A stretch of DNA of 64,000 nt, from assembly GCA_023381515.1 (NCBI GenBank), contig JAMCQI010000036.1:1-64000 (forward strand), written 5' to 3'. Numbering within the stretch: position 1 is the stretch's first letter; each line of letters begins with the position of its first letter. The stretch comes from Chloroflexota bacterium (GTDB lineage Bacteria > Chloroflexota > Anaerolineae > UBA4142). The notes under the pieces were generated by a model, which saw nothing but the letters and a program-made list of their open reading frames with translations, made no database searches and was not told where the DNA came from. Position numbers and translations under genes: made by a program. This document shows positions 9,227 through 18,801 of this stretch, one piece after another.

Positions 9227-10264
9227 GTGGACAAGGCGATGCCTCGTCTCGTGGTTGTCGGAGACGTTGCGGTTGAGCATGCGGACCCAACGGTCATGAT
9301 GCAAAAGGTCACGCATTACCTGCGGGAGTCTGCCATCGCGTGTTGCAATTGCGAGTGGCCTCTCACCGATCGAGGAGTGCCTTGGCCGGGGAAGGCTGGC
9401 CGCGTCGTCCGCTCTCATCCGTCCAAGATCCCTCTGTACTCTTCCACCGGTTTCGATATGGTCAGCCTCGCCAACAATCACATTATGAACTACGGGGTGG
9501 AAGGCCTCGAACAGACTCTGACCGTGCTCGATAGTGCTGGCGTCAAGCATTGCGGAGCTGGGTTAAACATTGAAGAGGCGCATAACCCGGCAATCGTGGA
9601 GTGGAGAGGAACACGGGTAGCTTTCCTGTCGTACACTTGTGTTTTCACTCCTGGGTTTGAAGCTACCGCCGACCAACCGGGTGTCGCAGTGGTTAGAGTG
9701 GATACGACCTACCGTATTCCCAAGCGCTTGCACGAAATGCCGGGTTCACCTCTCGATGTAATCACCACTCCTGACTCCAAAGACGAGGAGCGATTGCTAA
9801 GCGATGTGCGCAATGCCCGAGAGCCAGCTGATGTCATCGTCGTTTTGATGCACTGGGGTGTCAGTATGGGCTACCAGCATCTGGTGCCATACCAGAGACG
9901 GCTCGGCCACGCCGCCGTTGACGCAGGCGCCGATCTTGTCGTCGGGCACCATCCGCATACCGTGCAAGGGCTGGAGGTCTATCACGGAAAGACGATTGCC
10001 TACAGTGTGCCCCACTTCGGTTTTGATATGGAGCACACTACGATCTCCAATGAAGCCATCCTAGTCGAGATTCAGCTGGAGCGCGCGGCACATGGGCAGG
10101 TGCGCATTCGTCCCGTGGGAAATGCACTCAAACAGCCCGAAATACTCGATCTAGAGCGTGGCAGGTCTACTCTCGACTGGTTGCGACGGCTCTCATATCC
10201 ATTGGGGACCGAGCTCGAGCTCCAAAACGATTTCGCCGTTCCAGTGCCACTCAACAAACAGTAG
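9227..10264 (+). CDS. CapA-like metallohydrolase, copy 1
   Basis: 345 aa of the CapA/PgsA metallophosphoesterase-like family. Metal-site motifs are recognisable: VVGDVAVEH near the N-terminus, LANNHIMNYG, MHWG and GHHPHTVQG. The usual SLGNF motif has become SVPHF. There is no signal peptide or membrane anchor, unlike the CapA proteins of polyglutamate capsules, so it probably works in the cytoplasm. GTG 9227 is preceded by GAGAGGATAAGG. The family function is poorly known outside capsule synthesis; its place in a catabolic operon is unusual. Confidence 0.82.
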   Translation: MDKAMPRLVVVGDVAVEHADPTVMMQKVTHYLRESAIACCNCEWPLTDRGVPWPGKAGRVVRSHPSKIPLYSSTGFDMVSLANNHIMNYGVEGLEQTLTVLDSAGVKHCGAGLNIEEAHNPAIVEWRGTRVAFLSYTCVFTPGFEATADQPGVAVVRVDTTYRIPKRLHEMPGSPLDVITTPDSKDEERLLSDVRNAREPADVIVVLMHWGVSMGYQHLVPYQRRLGHAAVDAGADLVVGHHPHTVQGLEVYHGKTIAYSVPHFGFDMEHTTISNEAILVEIQLERAAHGQVRIRPVGNALKQPEILDLERGRSTLDWLRRLSYPLGTELELQNDFAVPVPLNKQ

Positions 10265-10335
10265 GCCGACGAGCTGCCATAAAAGCAGAATGGCCAATAG
10301 CACATACAACTCTGAGACGTTTCAGAGTCAATTGG

Positions 10336-11451
10336 ATGGGAAATATACTCATGGAACAATTGCATCCCGAAGTTGAATTTTCGTTCGGACAAGTTGCCAA
10401 ACAGCCCCATGAAAAAACCCTGACGTTTACCGCGGTGGGCGATGTCTTTATGCCGGGAACGGTGCATTGGTCCAATGGTGATTGCCCCGCGGTCGATGAA
10501 GAGATCGGTAAGAGGGTACTGGACCAAGTAGCTCCCTATTTTCTCAAATCGGATGTCACGTTCTGCAATCTAGAAGCCGCTATTTCCGACAAGGGTAAGC
10601 CAGTGTCCGGCAGGGCCGCGGCCTTTCGCTCCTATCCCGGCATGGAGCACATCCTCAAAAAGGCCGGGATCAGTATTGTCTCACTGGCCAACAATCACAC
10701 TCAGGACTATGGCTGGGAAGCACTCAACGATACCATAGAGCGTCTGGATAAGGTAGGGATTGGCCATTCCGGAGCGGGCAAGAATATTATGCAAGCCCGT
10801 AAGCCGGCGATACTAGAGATTGGTGGGATGACGGTCGGGCTGCTTTCCTACACTGCGAATGTGAATACGCCGATGGGCTTTAAGGCAAGCGCGGAAAGAG
10901 AGGGCCTGAACCCGATGCGCATTTCTCCATTCTTTTTGCCCGACCACGTCAACGATGAGGACATTGAAACCATGCATGAAGACGTCGGTACGTGGAAAAG
11001 GGAGACCGATTTTCTGGCCGTCTCCTGTCACTGGGGGTTGTCTGAAGGCGGTACCCACACCGTCACTCGGCATCAGGAGGTGATCGCGCATCACGCCGTG
11101 GATGCAGGGGCGGACTTGGTGATCGGCCACCACTCGCATGCTCTCCAAGCGATAGAGATCTATAAGGAAAAAGCTATCCTGTACAGTCTCGGGAACTTTG
11201 TTTTCAGTTTGGAAGAAGACTTTCCGAGAGAGAGCATGTTGTTCCAGTGTGTCTTCTCTAGGCACAAGATTCACCAGTTCAAGTTCTTGCCGTCTTTCAT
11301 GTCCAAGCAGAATGAGCCCGAAGTGTTCCATCCGGAAAAGGGGCGCGGACCCAGGGTCGTGGCTCTGATGAGCAAACTGTGCGCCAAGTATGGGGTCGCT
11401 CTCCAAGTCAAGTCGGAAACCGGCGAGGTTGTCCTTTTTGCGAGCCGCTAG
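10336..11451 (+). CDS. CapA-like metallohydrolase, copy 2
   Basis: 371 aa, a diverged relative of the preceding gene. All family motifs are intact: VGDVFMPG, SLANNHTQDYG, CHWGLSEGG, GHHSHALQ and YSLGNFVF. It also lacks a signal peptide. Two adjacent but clearly different CapA proteins suggest related but distinct substrates or a heteromer rather than recent duplication. Seventy bases separate the two genes. Confidence 0.82.
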   Translation: MGNILMEQLHPEVEFSFGQVAKQPHEKTLTFTAVGDVFMPGTVHWSNGDCPAVDEEIGKRVLDQVAPYFLKSDVTFCNLEAAISDKGKPVSGRAAAFRSYPGMEHILKKAGISIVSLANNHTQDYGWEALNDTIERLDKVGIGHSGAGKNIMQARKPAILEIGGMTVGLLSYTANVNTPMGFKASAEREGLNPMRISPFFLPDHVNDEDIETMHEDVGTWKRETDFLAVSCHWGLSEGGTHTVTRHQEVIAHHAVDAGADLVIGHHSHALQAIEIYKEKAILYSLGNFVFSLEEDFPRESMLFQCVFSRHKIHQFKFLPSFMSKQNEPEVFHPEKGRGPRVVALMSKLCAKYGVALQVKSETGEVVLFASR

Positions 11452-11527
11452 GCATAAGGAACATCAAGTAGCCTGTTGGTATGGATAAATGGACCAGATT
11501 CCTTCAGCCCGTCCAGTAAGGAAATTC

Positions 11528-12433
11528 ATGGCTGACAAAGTCAAAAGTGCAGCGGAGGCGGTGAAGACAATCGAGGATGGCTCTTCCATCGCTTTGGGTG
11601 GATTCGCAATCGCGCGCAACCCCGTCGCTATTGTCCACGAATTGATCCGCCAACAGAAAAGGAATCTGACGCTCTCTCAATCGGTCATGGGCATGGATAC
11701 TGATCTCCTCGTCGGCGCGGGCTTGGTGAGCTGCTTGATTGTCGGTGGTGGCTCGCTCGATCGCTTTGGCCCGGTCTATTGCGTCAACCGCGTCCGCGAA
11801 TCCAGGTCGGTCGAATGTCACGATATGACGAGTCTTTCCGTCACTTTTCGCTACCTCGCCGGTGCGCTGGGCCTCACCTTCATTCCCATCAAATCCATGT
11901 TGGCGTCCGACGTGCTAGCCTGGCTCGAAGCGGGTCCGGCCGCCCGAGACCTGCGGCGGATGGAATGCCCGTTCACGGGTGAAGAGTACGTGCTCATGCG
12001 TGCGCTGACGCCGGACGTCGCCATTATTCATGTGCAGGTCGCGGATCGCGAAGGCAACTGCCAGATTGAGGGCCCGCGCTGGGACAACGAGGAAGCCGCC
12101 AAAGCCGCGCTCCGCGTGATCGTCGTGACGGAAGAATTGGTTTCCCCCGATTACATTCAGCGCAACCCGGAGCGTACCGTCATTCCCGGATACCGCGTCG
12201 AAGCGGTCGTCCACCAACCCTTCGGCGCCCATCCCACATCAACGTTTCGCTGCTACGATTACGACGCCGACCACCTCAGGCTCTATGTAGATCATGCCAA
12301 GCGTGCGGAGACAATCCAAAAATATCTCGATGCCTATGTGTTTGGAACCAAAGATCATTGGGACTATCTCGAAAAGGTGGGCGGGATGCGCAAGTTAGCG
12401 GAACTGCGCGCAGACCGAACTCTAGGATACTGA
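11528..12433 (+). CDS. CoA-transferase subunit A (glutaconate CoA-transferase type)
   Basis: 301 aa of CoA-transferase family I, alpha subunit (DGSSIALGGFAIARNP, then VGGGSLDRFG). I chose ATG 11528, which has TAAGGA six bases upstream; an ATG 39 bases earlier lacks a site. The beta subunit follows after three bases. The pair should move CoA between an acyl-CoA and a carboxylic acid, activating a dicarboxylate for the dehydrogenase and hydratase downstream. Confidence 0.88.
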   Translation: MADKVKSAAEAVKTIEDGSSIALGGFAIARNPVAIVHELIRQQKRNLTLSQSVMGMDTDLLVGAGLVSCLIVGGGSLDRFGPVYCVNRVRESRSVECHDMTSLSVTFRYLAGALGLTFIPIKSMLASDVLAWLEAGPAARDLRRMECPFTGEEYVLMRALTPDVAIIHVQVADREGNCQIEGPRWDNEEAAKAALRVIVVTEELVSPDYIQRNPERTVIPGYRVEAVVHQPFGAHPTSTFRCYDYDADHLRLYVDHAKRAETIQKYLDAYVFGTKDHWDYLEKVGGMRKLAELRADRTLGY

Positions 12434-12436
12434 TTT

Positions 12437-13192
12437 ATGGACATTACTCCAACTGAAATCATGGCAACGGCCGGTGCTCGCGAGTTGAAAGACGGCGAGA
12501 CCATCGTCGTCGGCTTGGGGCTGCCGCAGGTTGCCTACGTCCTCGCCAAACGGACCCACGCTCCGCGATTGTCCGCGCTGCTCGAAATCGGCGTCACGAA
12601 CATGGACCCGTGGGATACGCCGGTGGGCGTCGCGGATTCGCGCATCTTTTATCGCGCGACTTGTTGGAGCGGCTTTCTCGACACGCTTGGCATGACGCTC
12701 CATCGCGGCCTGGTGGATGTTGGCTTTTTGGGTGCGCTCGAAGTAGATCGCTACGGCAATATCAACACGACGCTGCTCGAGGAGAATAGGCATGTGCGCT
12801 ATTTCAACGGCAGCGGCGGCGGAAACGACATAGCCTCACTTGCCAAGCGTGTTATCGTCATCACTCGCCACGAGAAGCGGAAACTGCCGATGGCGGTCGC
12901 TCACATCACCAGTCCGGGATTCCCTGGCGGCAAGAGCCGCGCCGAGTTGGGATTGCGCGGCGGCGGCCCAGTGCGTATCATCACCGATAAAGCGATCTTG
13001 GGCTTTGACCCGCAAACTCACGCCGCCATACTGCTTTCAATCCATCCCGGCCTGACCGTCCGAGAGATTCAAGACAACACAGGCTTTCCCTTGGAGGCTT
13101 CGGAGCCCCTACCGCGAACACTGCTGCCCACCGCCGAGGAACTGCGCTTGCTGCGCGAAGAAATTGATCCGCATCGAATGTATTTGCGATAA
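12437..13192 (+). CDS. CoA-transferase subunit B (glutaconate CoA-transferase type)
   Basis: 251 aa, beta subunit of family I. Glu50 in LLEIGV is the likely catalytic glutamate by analogy with the family. Partner of the subunit three bases upstream. The substrate is not readable. Confidence 0.87.
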   Translation: MDITPTEIMATAGARELKDGETIVVGLGLPQVAYVLAKRTHAPRLSALLEIGVTNMDPWDTPVGVADSRIFYRATCWSGFLDTLGMTLHRGLVDVGFLGALEVDRYGNINTTLLEENRHVRYFNGSGGGNDIASLAKRVIVITRHEKRKLPMAVAHITSPGFPGGKSRAELGLRGGGPVRIITDKAILGFDPQTHAAILLSIHPGLTVREIQDNTGFPLEASEPLPRTLLPTAEELRLLREEIDPHRMYLR

Positions 13193-13224
13193 GGCACGAT
13201 CAAACCAAACAGTGAGGACCAGAG

Positions 13225-14229
13225 ATGCAGTATGATATCGAGCTGAACTCGGCGGCCCACTATCCGCCCGCCGGAATCATCGACCTTGCGCCGCGCATCG
13301 AGGCCGCGGGATTTGGTGCGTACTGGAAAGGGGAATCGAACAGCACTGACCCACTCGTGCTGCTTTCCGGAGTTGCGGCGCGAACCAAGACGCTCAAACT
13401 CGGCACCGCGATCTATCACATTTACGGGCGCAGCGCGGTGACGCTCGGCATCCAATCCGCTACACTCCAGGAGATGTCCGGCGGGCGGCTTTTACTGGGA
13501 CTGGGCGTCGCCAACAAAACGATTGCCGCGTGGCACAGCGGCGTCTTCGATCACCCGCTCACCCGCGCACGCGAGTACATCGAAATTGTCCGAAAGGTCG
13601 CGGCGGGCGAACGGGTTGAATATGCTGGCAAGGTGTACAGCACTGGTCAGCGTTTTCAACTGGCCTGGAAGCCGGGCTACCCCCAATTCCCGATTTATCT
13701 CGCCGGTCTCGGCGAACAGATGACCCGGTTGGTCGGCGAAATTTCCGACGGTGTGTTCATCAACATGGCGACCCCGGCGACCATCAAGAAAATTGCCGAT
13801 CGCGTGCGCGCCGGCGCGCAGGCCGCCGGGCGCGACCCGAGGAAGCTCGAAATCATTGTCAAAGTGCGCGTATCGCTAAATCCCAATCGAGAGGTTGCGC
13901 GATCCAAATTGCGCCAGGTGCTGACCTTCTACAATATCGCCGACCACTATCAGGATATGCTCAAGGCCTCGGGGTTCGAACCCGAGGTGAACGCCATCCA
14001 AAAAGCATTCAAAGAAGGCGGCTTTAAGGCGGCCCAGAAACTCATCACTGACGATTACATGAACAAGCTTCCGGTCATTCCCGGCACGTCTATTGCTGAG
14101 GTCAAAGAGCGTCTGGCGCCATTCATCGAAGCCGGTGCGACGCGCTTGATCGTCCCTTACGTTCCCGTTACGGAGCCGGTCATGGAAGACGCGCGCCAGT
14201 TTATCGACGCGTGGGGGAATCATTCCTAG
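13225..14229 (+). CDS. LLM-class flavin/F420-dependent oxidoreductase
   Basis: 334 aa, a luciferase-like TIM barrel (YIEIVRKVAAGERVEY; SATLQEMSGGRLLLGLG). The length and motifs fit the F420-dependent methylene-H4MPT reductase-like branch rather than two-component monooxygenases. A (broken) F420:NADPH reductase gene at the end of the cluster is consistent with F420 use. Likely reduces or oxidises a pathway intermediate. Confidence 0.82.
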   Translation: MQYDIELNSAAHYPPAGIIDLAPRIEAAGFGAYWKGESNSTDPLVLLSGVAARTKTLKLGTAIYHIYGRSAVTLGIQSATLQEMSGGRLLLGLGVANKTIAAWHSGVFDHPLTRAREYIEIVRKVAAGERVEYAGKVYSTGQRFQLAWKPGYPQFPIYLAGLGEQMTRLVGEISDGVFINMATPATIKKIADRVRAGAQAAGRDPRKLEIIVKVRVSLNPNREVARSKLRQVLTFYNIADHYQDMLKASGFEPEVNAIQKAFKEGGFKAAQKLITDDYMNKLPVIPGTSIAEVKERLAPFIEAGATRLIVPYVPVTEPVMEDARQFIDAWGNHS

Positions 14230-14245
14230 ACGAAAGGATCAGCCA

Positions 14246-15322
14246 ATGTCTCAGCTCAGGGACACTTTGCCAACGGACGGCGAGTTCTCGGCGGGGCGTG
14301 CGCTCACCCTAGAGCGCGTGCGCCAATTGAACTCGAAGGACTATTTTTACCAGATGCTCAAAGATACCCCGGCAATGACCAAGATCTATCCGGGGATTGA
14401 GAATGAACTACTTAAGGGCGCCATCGATGGCCATATTCACGCCTACCCGGACTTTGTCCATCGCTCCCAAGACATGATCCAGATCGCGCTGGACGCGTCG
14501 AAAGCCGGAATGCGCGCCATCGCCTTCAAAGACCACTGGAACGTCACGGGGCCGGCGGCCTATTTGACTCAGCGTCACATTGACCACCTCGTCGAAAAAG
14601 GGGAGCTGGCCAACCGCATCCTTGTCTATGGCGGTATCGGCACCTGCTTCGGTATGAATCCCGAATACGTTCGCATCGGTCTTCAGTACCCAAACACGAA
14701 AATGATCTGGTTCCCGACCTTTACTTCCCTCGGTTATCGTCGCGGAGCCGGCCACATCGACCAAGGGGGCGTGAGACTCGTCAGTGAACAGGGCGAAGTG
14801 CTCCCGGAAGTCGTAGCGATCATGAAAATGGCGGTCGAGAAACGTGTCGGCATTGGTTTTGGTCACACGGACTTTACAGAGTTGTTGCCCTTGGCGAAAA
14901 AGGCGCAAGAACTGGGTGTCCGAGCGGTCTTGGACCACCCCCTTCTCGAACTGAACCGCCTGCTGGTGGATGAGATGAAAGAACTGGCAACTCTTGGGGT
15001 GCTCGTGGGAACGTATTGCCAGCCGATGATCCCGAGTCTATACCAACCCGTGCTCGACCCGGTGGCGACGGTCACGACAATCAAAGCCGTCGGAGCTGAA
15101 CACTGCCTCATCGGTAGTGACTTTGGACAGGTGCTCCACATGGATTCGATTGACGGGGTGCGCGTCTTTTTGCGGACACTGCTCGCCTACGGAATCACCG
15201 CCGAAGAGATCAGGACGATGATCCAAGACAATCCTGCCAAATTGATGTGGATGGATGAAGGGGATGGGCAGGATTGGGCCAAGCAGTATGCTGCGATCGG
15301 AAAGGCGGCCCAAGCTACTTAA
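14246..15322 (+). CDS. DUF6282 family amidohydrolase-like protein
   Basis: 358 aa. DGHIHAYPDF near residue 56 resembles the metal-binding H-x-H of the amidohydrolase superfamily, and further His/Asp motifs follow (IAFKDHW, GFGHTDF, LIGSDFGQ). I place it in DUF6282 by overall pattern. A metal-dependent hydrolase or decarboxylase is likely. It is 16 bases after the LLM gene and in the same operon. Confidence 0.75.
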   Translation: MSQLRDTLPTDGEFSAGRALTLERVRQLNSKDYFYQMLKDTPAMTKIYPGIENELLKGAIDGHIHAYPDFVHRSQDMIQIALDASKAGMRAIAFKDHWNVTGPAAYLTQRHIDHLVEKGELANRILVYGGIGTCFGMNPEYVRIGLQYPNTKMIWFPTFTSLGYRRGAGHIDQGGVRLVSEQGEVLPEVVAIMKMAVEKRVGIGFGHTDFTELLPLAKKAQELGVRAVLDHPLLELNRLLVDEMKELATLGVLVGTYCQPMIPSLYQPVLDPVATVTTIKAVGAEHCLIGSDFGQVLHMDSIDGVRVFLRTLLAYGITAEEIRTMIQDNPAKLMWMDEGDGQDWAKQYAAIGKAAQAT

Positions 15323-15384
15323 CGAGCCACGCGGTTGTCTCCCAATTGCGTGCGGACAACAATCGCGCATTACTCGAAGATCGT

Positions 15385-16110
15385 ATGAACGATCCAAAGG
15401 TTCAAGAGATAGAGGACCTCGTCCTTGCATGTCATATACCTGCCGATCAAAACGTCATCAGCGACGGGTTTGGTCACGTCACTATCCGCGCGTCTCATGA
15501 CTCCAATCGATTGCTAATGTCTCGTTCACCGGCGGCCGGGATGGTCACTGCCGAAGACATTATGGAATTCGATTTGGATTGCAACCCTATAGATCAACGG
15601 GGTCGCAAGGTATTCGGCGAGCGCTTTATTCACGGCGAGATCTACAAGGTACGCCCCGACGTTCAGGCGATCGTGCATAGTCATACCCTGTCGGTTATTC
15701 CTTTTGGAGTCACGAAGGTACCGCTCCGACCAGTTTTTCACATGAGTGGATTTCTCATGCGGCAAGCATCTCTCTTTGAAATTCGCGAGGCAGCTGGAGA
15801 GGCGACCAACATGCTAATCGAGAACACCGAACGTGGCGTCGCCCTCGCGCGGGCTTTGGGAAGTGCGCCAGTGATCCTCATGCGCGGCCACGGCATGGTC
15901 GTTGTCGGCAATTCGATCAAGCAAGCGGTCTTTCGTGCGATCTACACAGATGTCAATGCGCAAATTCAGAGCGAGGCGGCTCAGTTAGGAGAAATCACTT
16001 TTCTGAACGAGATAGAAGTAGCGAACACAGCCGTAGCGCAAGACGCGAATCTGGAGCGGCCTTGGGAGATTTGGAAGTACCGAGTGCTCTGCAGACAAGG
16101 CAAAGCGTAG
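15385..16110 (+). CDS. Class II aldolase/adducin family protein
   Basis: 241 aa from ATG 15385. The zinc-binding histidines of class II aldolases are visible: HSH in VQAIVHSHT and a third in MRGHGMV. The N-terminal FGHVTIR is also typical. The frame is open upstream and overlaps the previous gene, but ATG 15385 gives the usual family length. Probably cleaves or decarboxylates a hydroxy acid. Confidence 0.85.
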   Translation: MNDPKVQEIEDLVLACHIPADQNVISDGFGHVTIRASHDSNRLLMSRSPAAGMVTAEDIMEFDLDCNPIDQRGRKVFGERFIHGEIYKVRPDVQAIVHSHTLSVIPFGVTKVPLRPVFHMSGFLMRQASLFEIREAAGEATNMLIENTERGVALARALGSAPVILMRGHGMVVVGNSIKQAVFRAIYTDVNAQIQSEAAQLGEITFLNEIEVANTAVAQDANLERPWEIWKYRVLCRQGKA

Positions 16111-16143
16111 TCCGTCAAACGAAGGTGGCCTTTAGAGATCTGC

Positions 16144-16172
16144 TTCAAATATCAAGGAAGAAGTTCAAATAT
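16144..16172. repeat. Direct repeat TTCAAATAT, 20 bp apart
   Basis: TTCAAATAT occurs at 16144-16152 and again at 16164-16172. The 20-bp phase equals about two helical turns. The second copy ends 11 bases before the acyl-CoA dehydrogenase start, so it could be an operator. There is no other support. Confidence 0.35.
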
Positions 16173-16183
16173 AGAGGCGTCCA

Positions 16184-17344
16184 ATGGACTTTACCTTAAC
16201 GGAAGAACAACAGAGTATTCGAGAAGCGATTCGCAAGATCTGCAAAGATTTCGGAGATGTGTACTGGCGAGAGATCGATAAACAGCGAACCTATCCACAA
16301 GCCTTCGTGGACCGGCTGACGAAGGACGGCTGGCTAGCCGCATTGATTCCGGAAGAATACGGGGGGATGGGGCTCGGCATCACTGAGGCGAGCATCATCC
16401 TAGAAGAGTTGAATCGGAATGGCGCGAATGCGACGGCCTGTCATGCGCAGATGTACACAATGGGGACTATCCTGCGGCACGGTAGCGCGGAACAAAAGCA
16501 ATGCTACCTGCCGGGAATCGCTAAAGGGGAAACGCGGCTGCAGGCCTTTGCCGTGACCGAACCGAACGCAGGTTCGGAGACGACGCGCATTGAGACGACG
16601 GCCATGAAGAAAGGCGACAAATACGTAATCAACGGCGAGAAAGTCTTCATCTCCCGCGTGCGCCAGTCCGACCTGATGCTCCTCCTCGCCCGCACGACGC
16701 CGTACGCCGAATTGAGGGACAAGACGCGGGGGCTTTCGACGTTTATCGTTGATTTGCGCCACGTCGAAGGCAAGCTGGATGTGAAACCGCTCGACGTGAT
16801 GATTAATCACCACACGAACGCGGTCTTTTTCGAGGACGTCGAAATACCGGCCGAGAATCTGATTGGCGAGGAAGGGATGGGATTCCGCTACATCCTCGAC
16901 GGCATGAATGCCGAGCGCATCCTAGTCGCGGCGGAGGCAATTGGCGATGGCTATTGGTTCGTGGAACGCGCGGGCAAATACGCGAACGAACGCGTCATCT
17001 TCGGCCGGCCAATTGGTGCGAACCAAGGCATCCAATTCCCGGTCGCCGCCGCGTACGCGAAAATCAAAGCCGCCGACCTAATGCGGTATCAAGCAGCATG
17101 GAAATTCGACAACAAGCAGCGTTGCGGCGAAGAGGCGAATATTGCGAAGTTGCTGGCTTCCGAAGCCGCGTGGGAAGCCGCGAACGCGTGTCTCAACACC
17201 CACGGCGGCTACGGCTTTGCCGCCGAGTACGATGTCGAGCGCAAGTTCCGGGAAACGCGACTGTTAACGGTTGCGCCCGTGAGCAACAATTTGATTCTAG
17301 CGTTTCTGGGTCAGAACGTACTGGGCATGCCGAAATCGTACTAA
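16184..17344 (+). CDS. Acyl-CoA dehydrogenase
   Basis: 386 aa, full-length flavoprotein with the usual family blocks (FAVTEPNAGSETT for flavin/substrate binding; LNTHGGYGFAAEYDVER near the C-terminus). It forms an alpha,beta double bond in an acyl-CoA and passes electrons to ETF. It opens a set with an HpcH lyase, a MaoC hydratase and a CaiB CoA-transferase. A FadE-MaoC-CitE set of this kind works in itaconate/leucine breakdown in mycobacteria (Rv2498c-Rv2500c). Confidence 0.92.
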   Translation: MDFTLTEEQQSIREAIRKICKDFGDVYWREIDKQRTYPQAFVDRLTKDGWLAALIPEEYGGMGLGITEASIILEELNRNGANATACHAQMYTMGTILRHGSAEQKQCYLPGIAKGETRLQAFAVTEPNAGSETTRIETTAMKKGDKYVINGEKVFISRVRQSDLMLLLARTTPYAELRDKTRGLSTFIVDLRHVEGKLDVKPLDVMINHHTNAVFFEDVEIPAENLIGEEGMGFRYILDGMNAERILVAAEAIGDGYWFVERAGKYANERVIFGRPIGANQGIQFPVAAAYAKIKAADLMRYQAAWKFDNKQRCGEEANIAKLLASEAAWEAANACLNTHGGYGFAAEYDVERKFRETRLLTVAPVSNNLILAFLGQNVLGMPKSY

Positions 17345-17366
17345 ACCGATTCACAGGAGCATTTCT

Positions 17367-18251
17367 TTGAAACTCTTACGTTCATGGATGTTCGTTCCTG
17401 GCAACAGCCAGAAGATGATTGACAAAGCACTCGGACTGGACGCCTCCGCGATCATGCTCGACATCGAGGATGGCGTCGCGCCGGCAGAAAAAGACACGGC
17501 CCGACGGCAAATCGCTGCGTCGCTAGACAGGGTGTGCGGGGAACGAAGTAGGACTCCTGTGCGCTATGTTCGTGTCAATGCCATCGGGCACGAGCGCATG
17601 CGCGCGGATTGCGAGCACATCATTCGTCCCGGTGTGGAAGGGCTGGTGCTGCCGAAAGTCGAGACCCCCGACCAAGTCAAGATGGTCGCCGACATGTTGG
17701 ACCGACGCGAGCCTGAGTTAGGGATTCCAAAAGGCAGCATCAACCTGCTCATCGCCATCGAAAGTCCGATCGGATTGATGAACGCGTTTGCAATTGCCAC
17801 TTCATCGCCGCGTGCCATCGGCTTGATGTTCGGCGCGGAAGACTTTGGTAAATCGTTGGGGCTGCCCGTCCATCGTGTGGCTGAAGCTGCCGAGTTGCTC
17901 TATGCGCGCTCCGCGCTCGTCATCGCCGGTGCGGCGGCGGAAGTCCAGATTATTGATGGCGTTTGGCCCAACTTTAGGGACCTCGAAGGATTGGAACGCT
18001 ATGCAGTTCAGTCTCGCCGTCTCGGTTTCACCGGCATGTCGCTCTTTCACCCTGGACAAATTGCCACGATCAACCGAGTGTTTTCGCCGTCGTCGGAAGA
18101 AGTGGATTATGCGCGCCAGGTGATTCAGGCTTTCGAAGAGGCGCAAGCGCGCGGCGATGGAGCGGTGGCGTTTGGTGGGCAGTTGCTCGATCTGCCCATC
18201 ATCGAACGCGCGCGAAGAACGGTGGAATTGGCAAGTTCGGTGGCCGGGTAG
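17367..18251 (+). CDS. HpcH/CitE-family CoA-ester lyase
   Basis: 294 aa. RSWMFVPGNSQKM, LDIEDGV, LPKVET and GAEDFGKSLG are the motifs of the CitE-like beta-hydroxyacyl-CoA lyases, with the metal-binding acidic residues in place. TTG 17367 has CAGGAG upstream. The family includes L-malyl-CoA, beta-methylmalyl-CoA and citramalyl-CoA lyases. With the MaoC gene next door, cleavage of a C4/C5 hydroxy-dicarboxylyl-CoA (for example citramalyl-CoA to acetyl-CoA and pyruvate) is the best guess. Confidence 0.88.
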   Translation: MKLLRSWMFVPGNSQKMIDKALGLDASAIMLDIEDGVAPAEKDTARRQIAASLDRVCGERSRTPVRYVRVNAIGHERMRADCEHIIRPGVEGLVLPKVETPDQVKMVADMLDRREPELGIPKGSINLLIAIESPIGLMNAFAIATSSPRAIGLMFGAEDFGKSLGLPVHRVAEAAELLYARSALVIAGAAAEVQIIDGVWPNFRDLEGLERYAVQSRRLGFTGMSLFHPGQIATINRVFSPSSEEVDYARQVIQAFEEAQARGDGAVAFGGQLLDLPIIERARRTVELASSVAG

Positions 18252-18300
18252 GGGTTGGGCGATTATTGATTCGTGGCTTCTTTTCAAAGGAGAAATCGAA

Positions 18301-18801
18301 ATGGGAGTTGTACCAGGATGGGAGGGGCGGTTCTTTGAAGATTTCAATGTCGGCGATATCTACCGATGTCGCCTCGGCCGGACGGTGACCGAAGTCGACA
18401 ACATTTGGTTCACGCTGCTCACGAACAACACGAATCAGATCCATTTCAACACCGAGTATGGCAAGCGCACCGAATTCGGCAAGTGCTTGATCAACAGCGC
18501 GCTGACCTTGGCGATTGTGGCCGGAATGGGCGTGGCAGACACCAGCGAGAATGGTTTTGCGCTCGGCTGGGATGAAATCAAACTGCCGAACCCGCTCTTT
18601 GCCGGCGATACTCTGTACTCTGAGTCCCAGGTAATGGACAAGCGCGAGAGCAAGTCCAAGCCGCAGTGGGGGATCATCAAGGTTCGGACACGCGGGATTC
18701 AGCAAGAAGGTAAGGTCGTGATTGACTATACGCGCAGCATCATGATTTATAAGAAGGCGTCTGCCCCCAAACGCGACCTCTTCCCGGAAGTTAAAGAGTG
18801 A
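18301..18801 (+). CDS. MaoC-family hydratase (itaconyl/mesaconyl-CoA hydratase-like)
   Basis: 166 aa. A hot-dog hydratase whose active-site segment reads LLTNNTNQIHFNTEYG, where classic MaoC proteins have a GDxNPIH motif. This variant and the following GWDEIKLPNPLFAGDTLY resemble itaconyl-CoA and mesaconyl-C4-CoA hydratases. ATG 18301 follows AAAGGAGA; the frame runs back into the lyase gene without a better start. The last four bases overlap the CaiB gene. Confidence 0.82.
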   Translation: MGVVPGWEGRFFEDFNVGDIYRCRLGRTVTEVDNIWFTLLTNNTNQIHFNTEYGKRTEFGKCLINSALTLAIVAGMGVADTSENGFALGWDEIKLPNPLFAGDTLYSESQVMDKRESKSKPQWGIIKVRTRGIQQEGKVVIDYTRSIMIYKKASAPKRDLFPEVKE

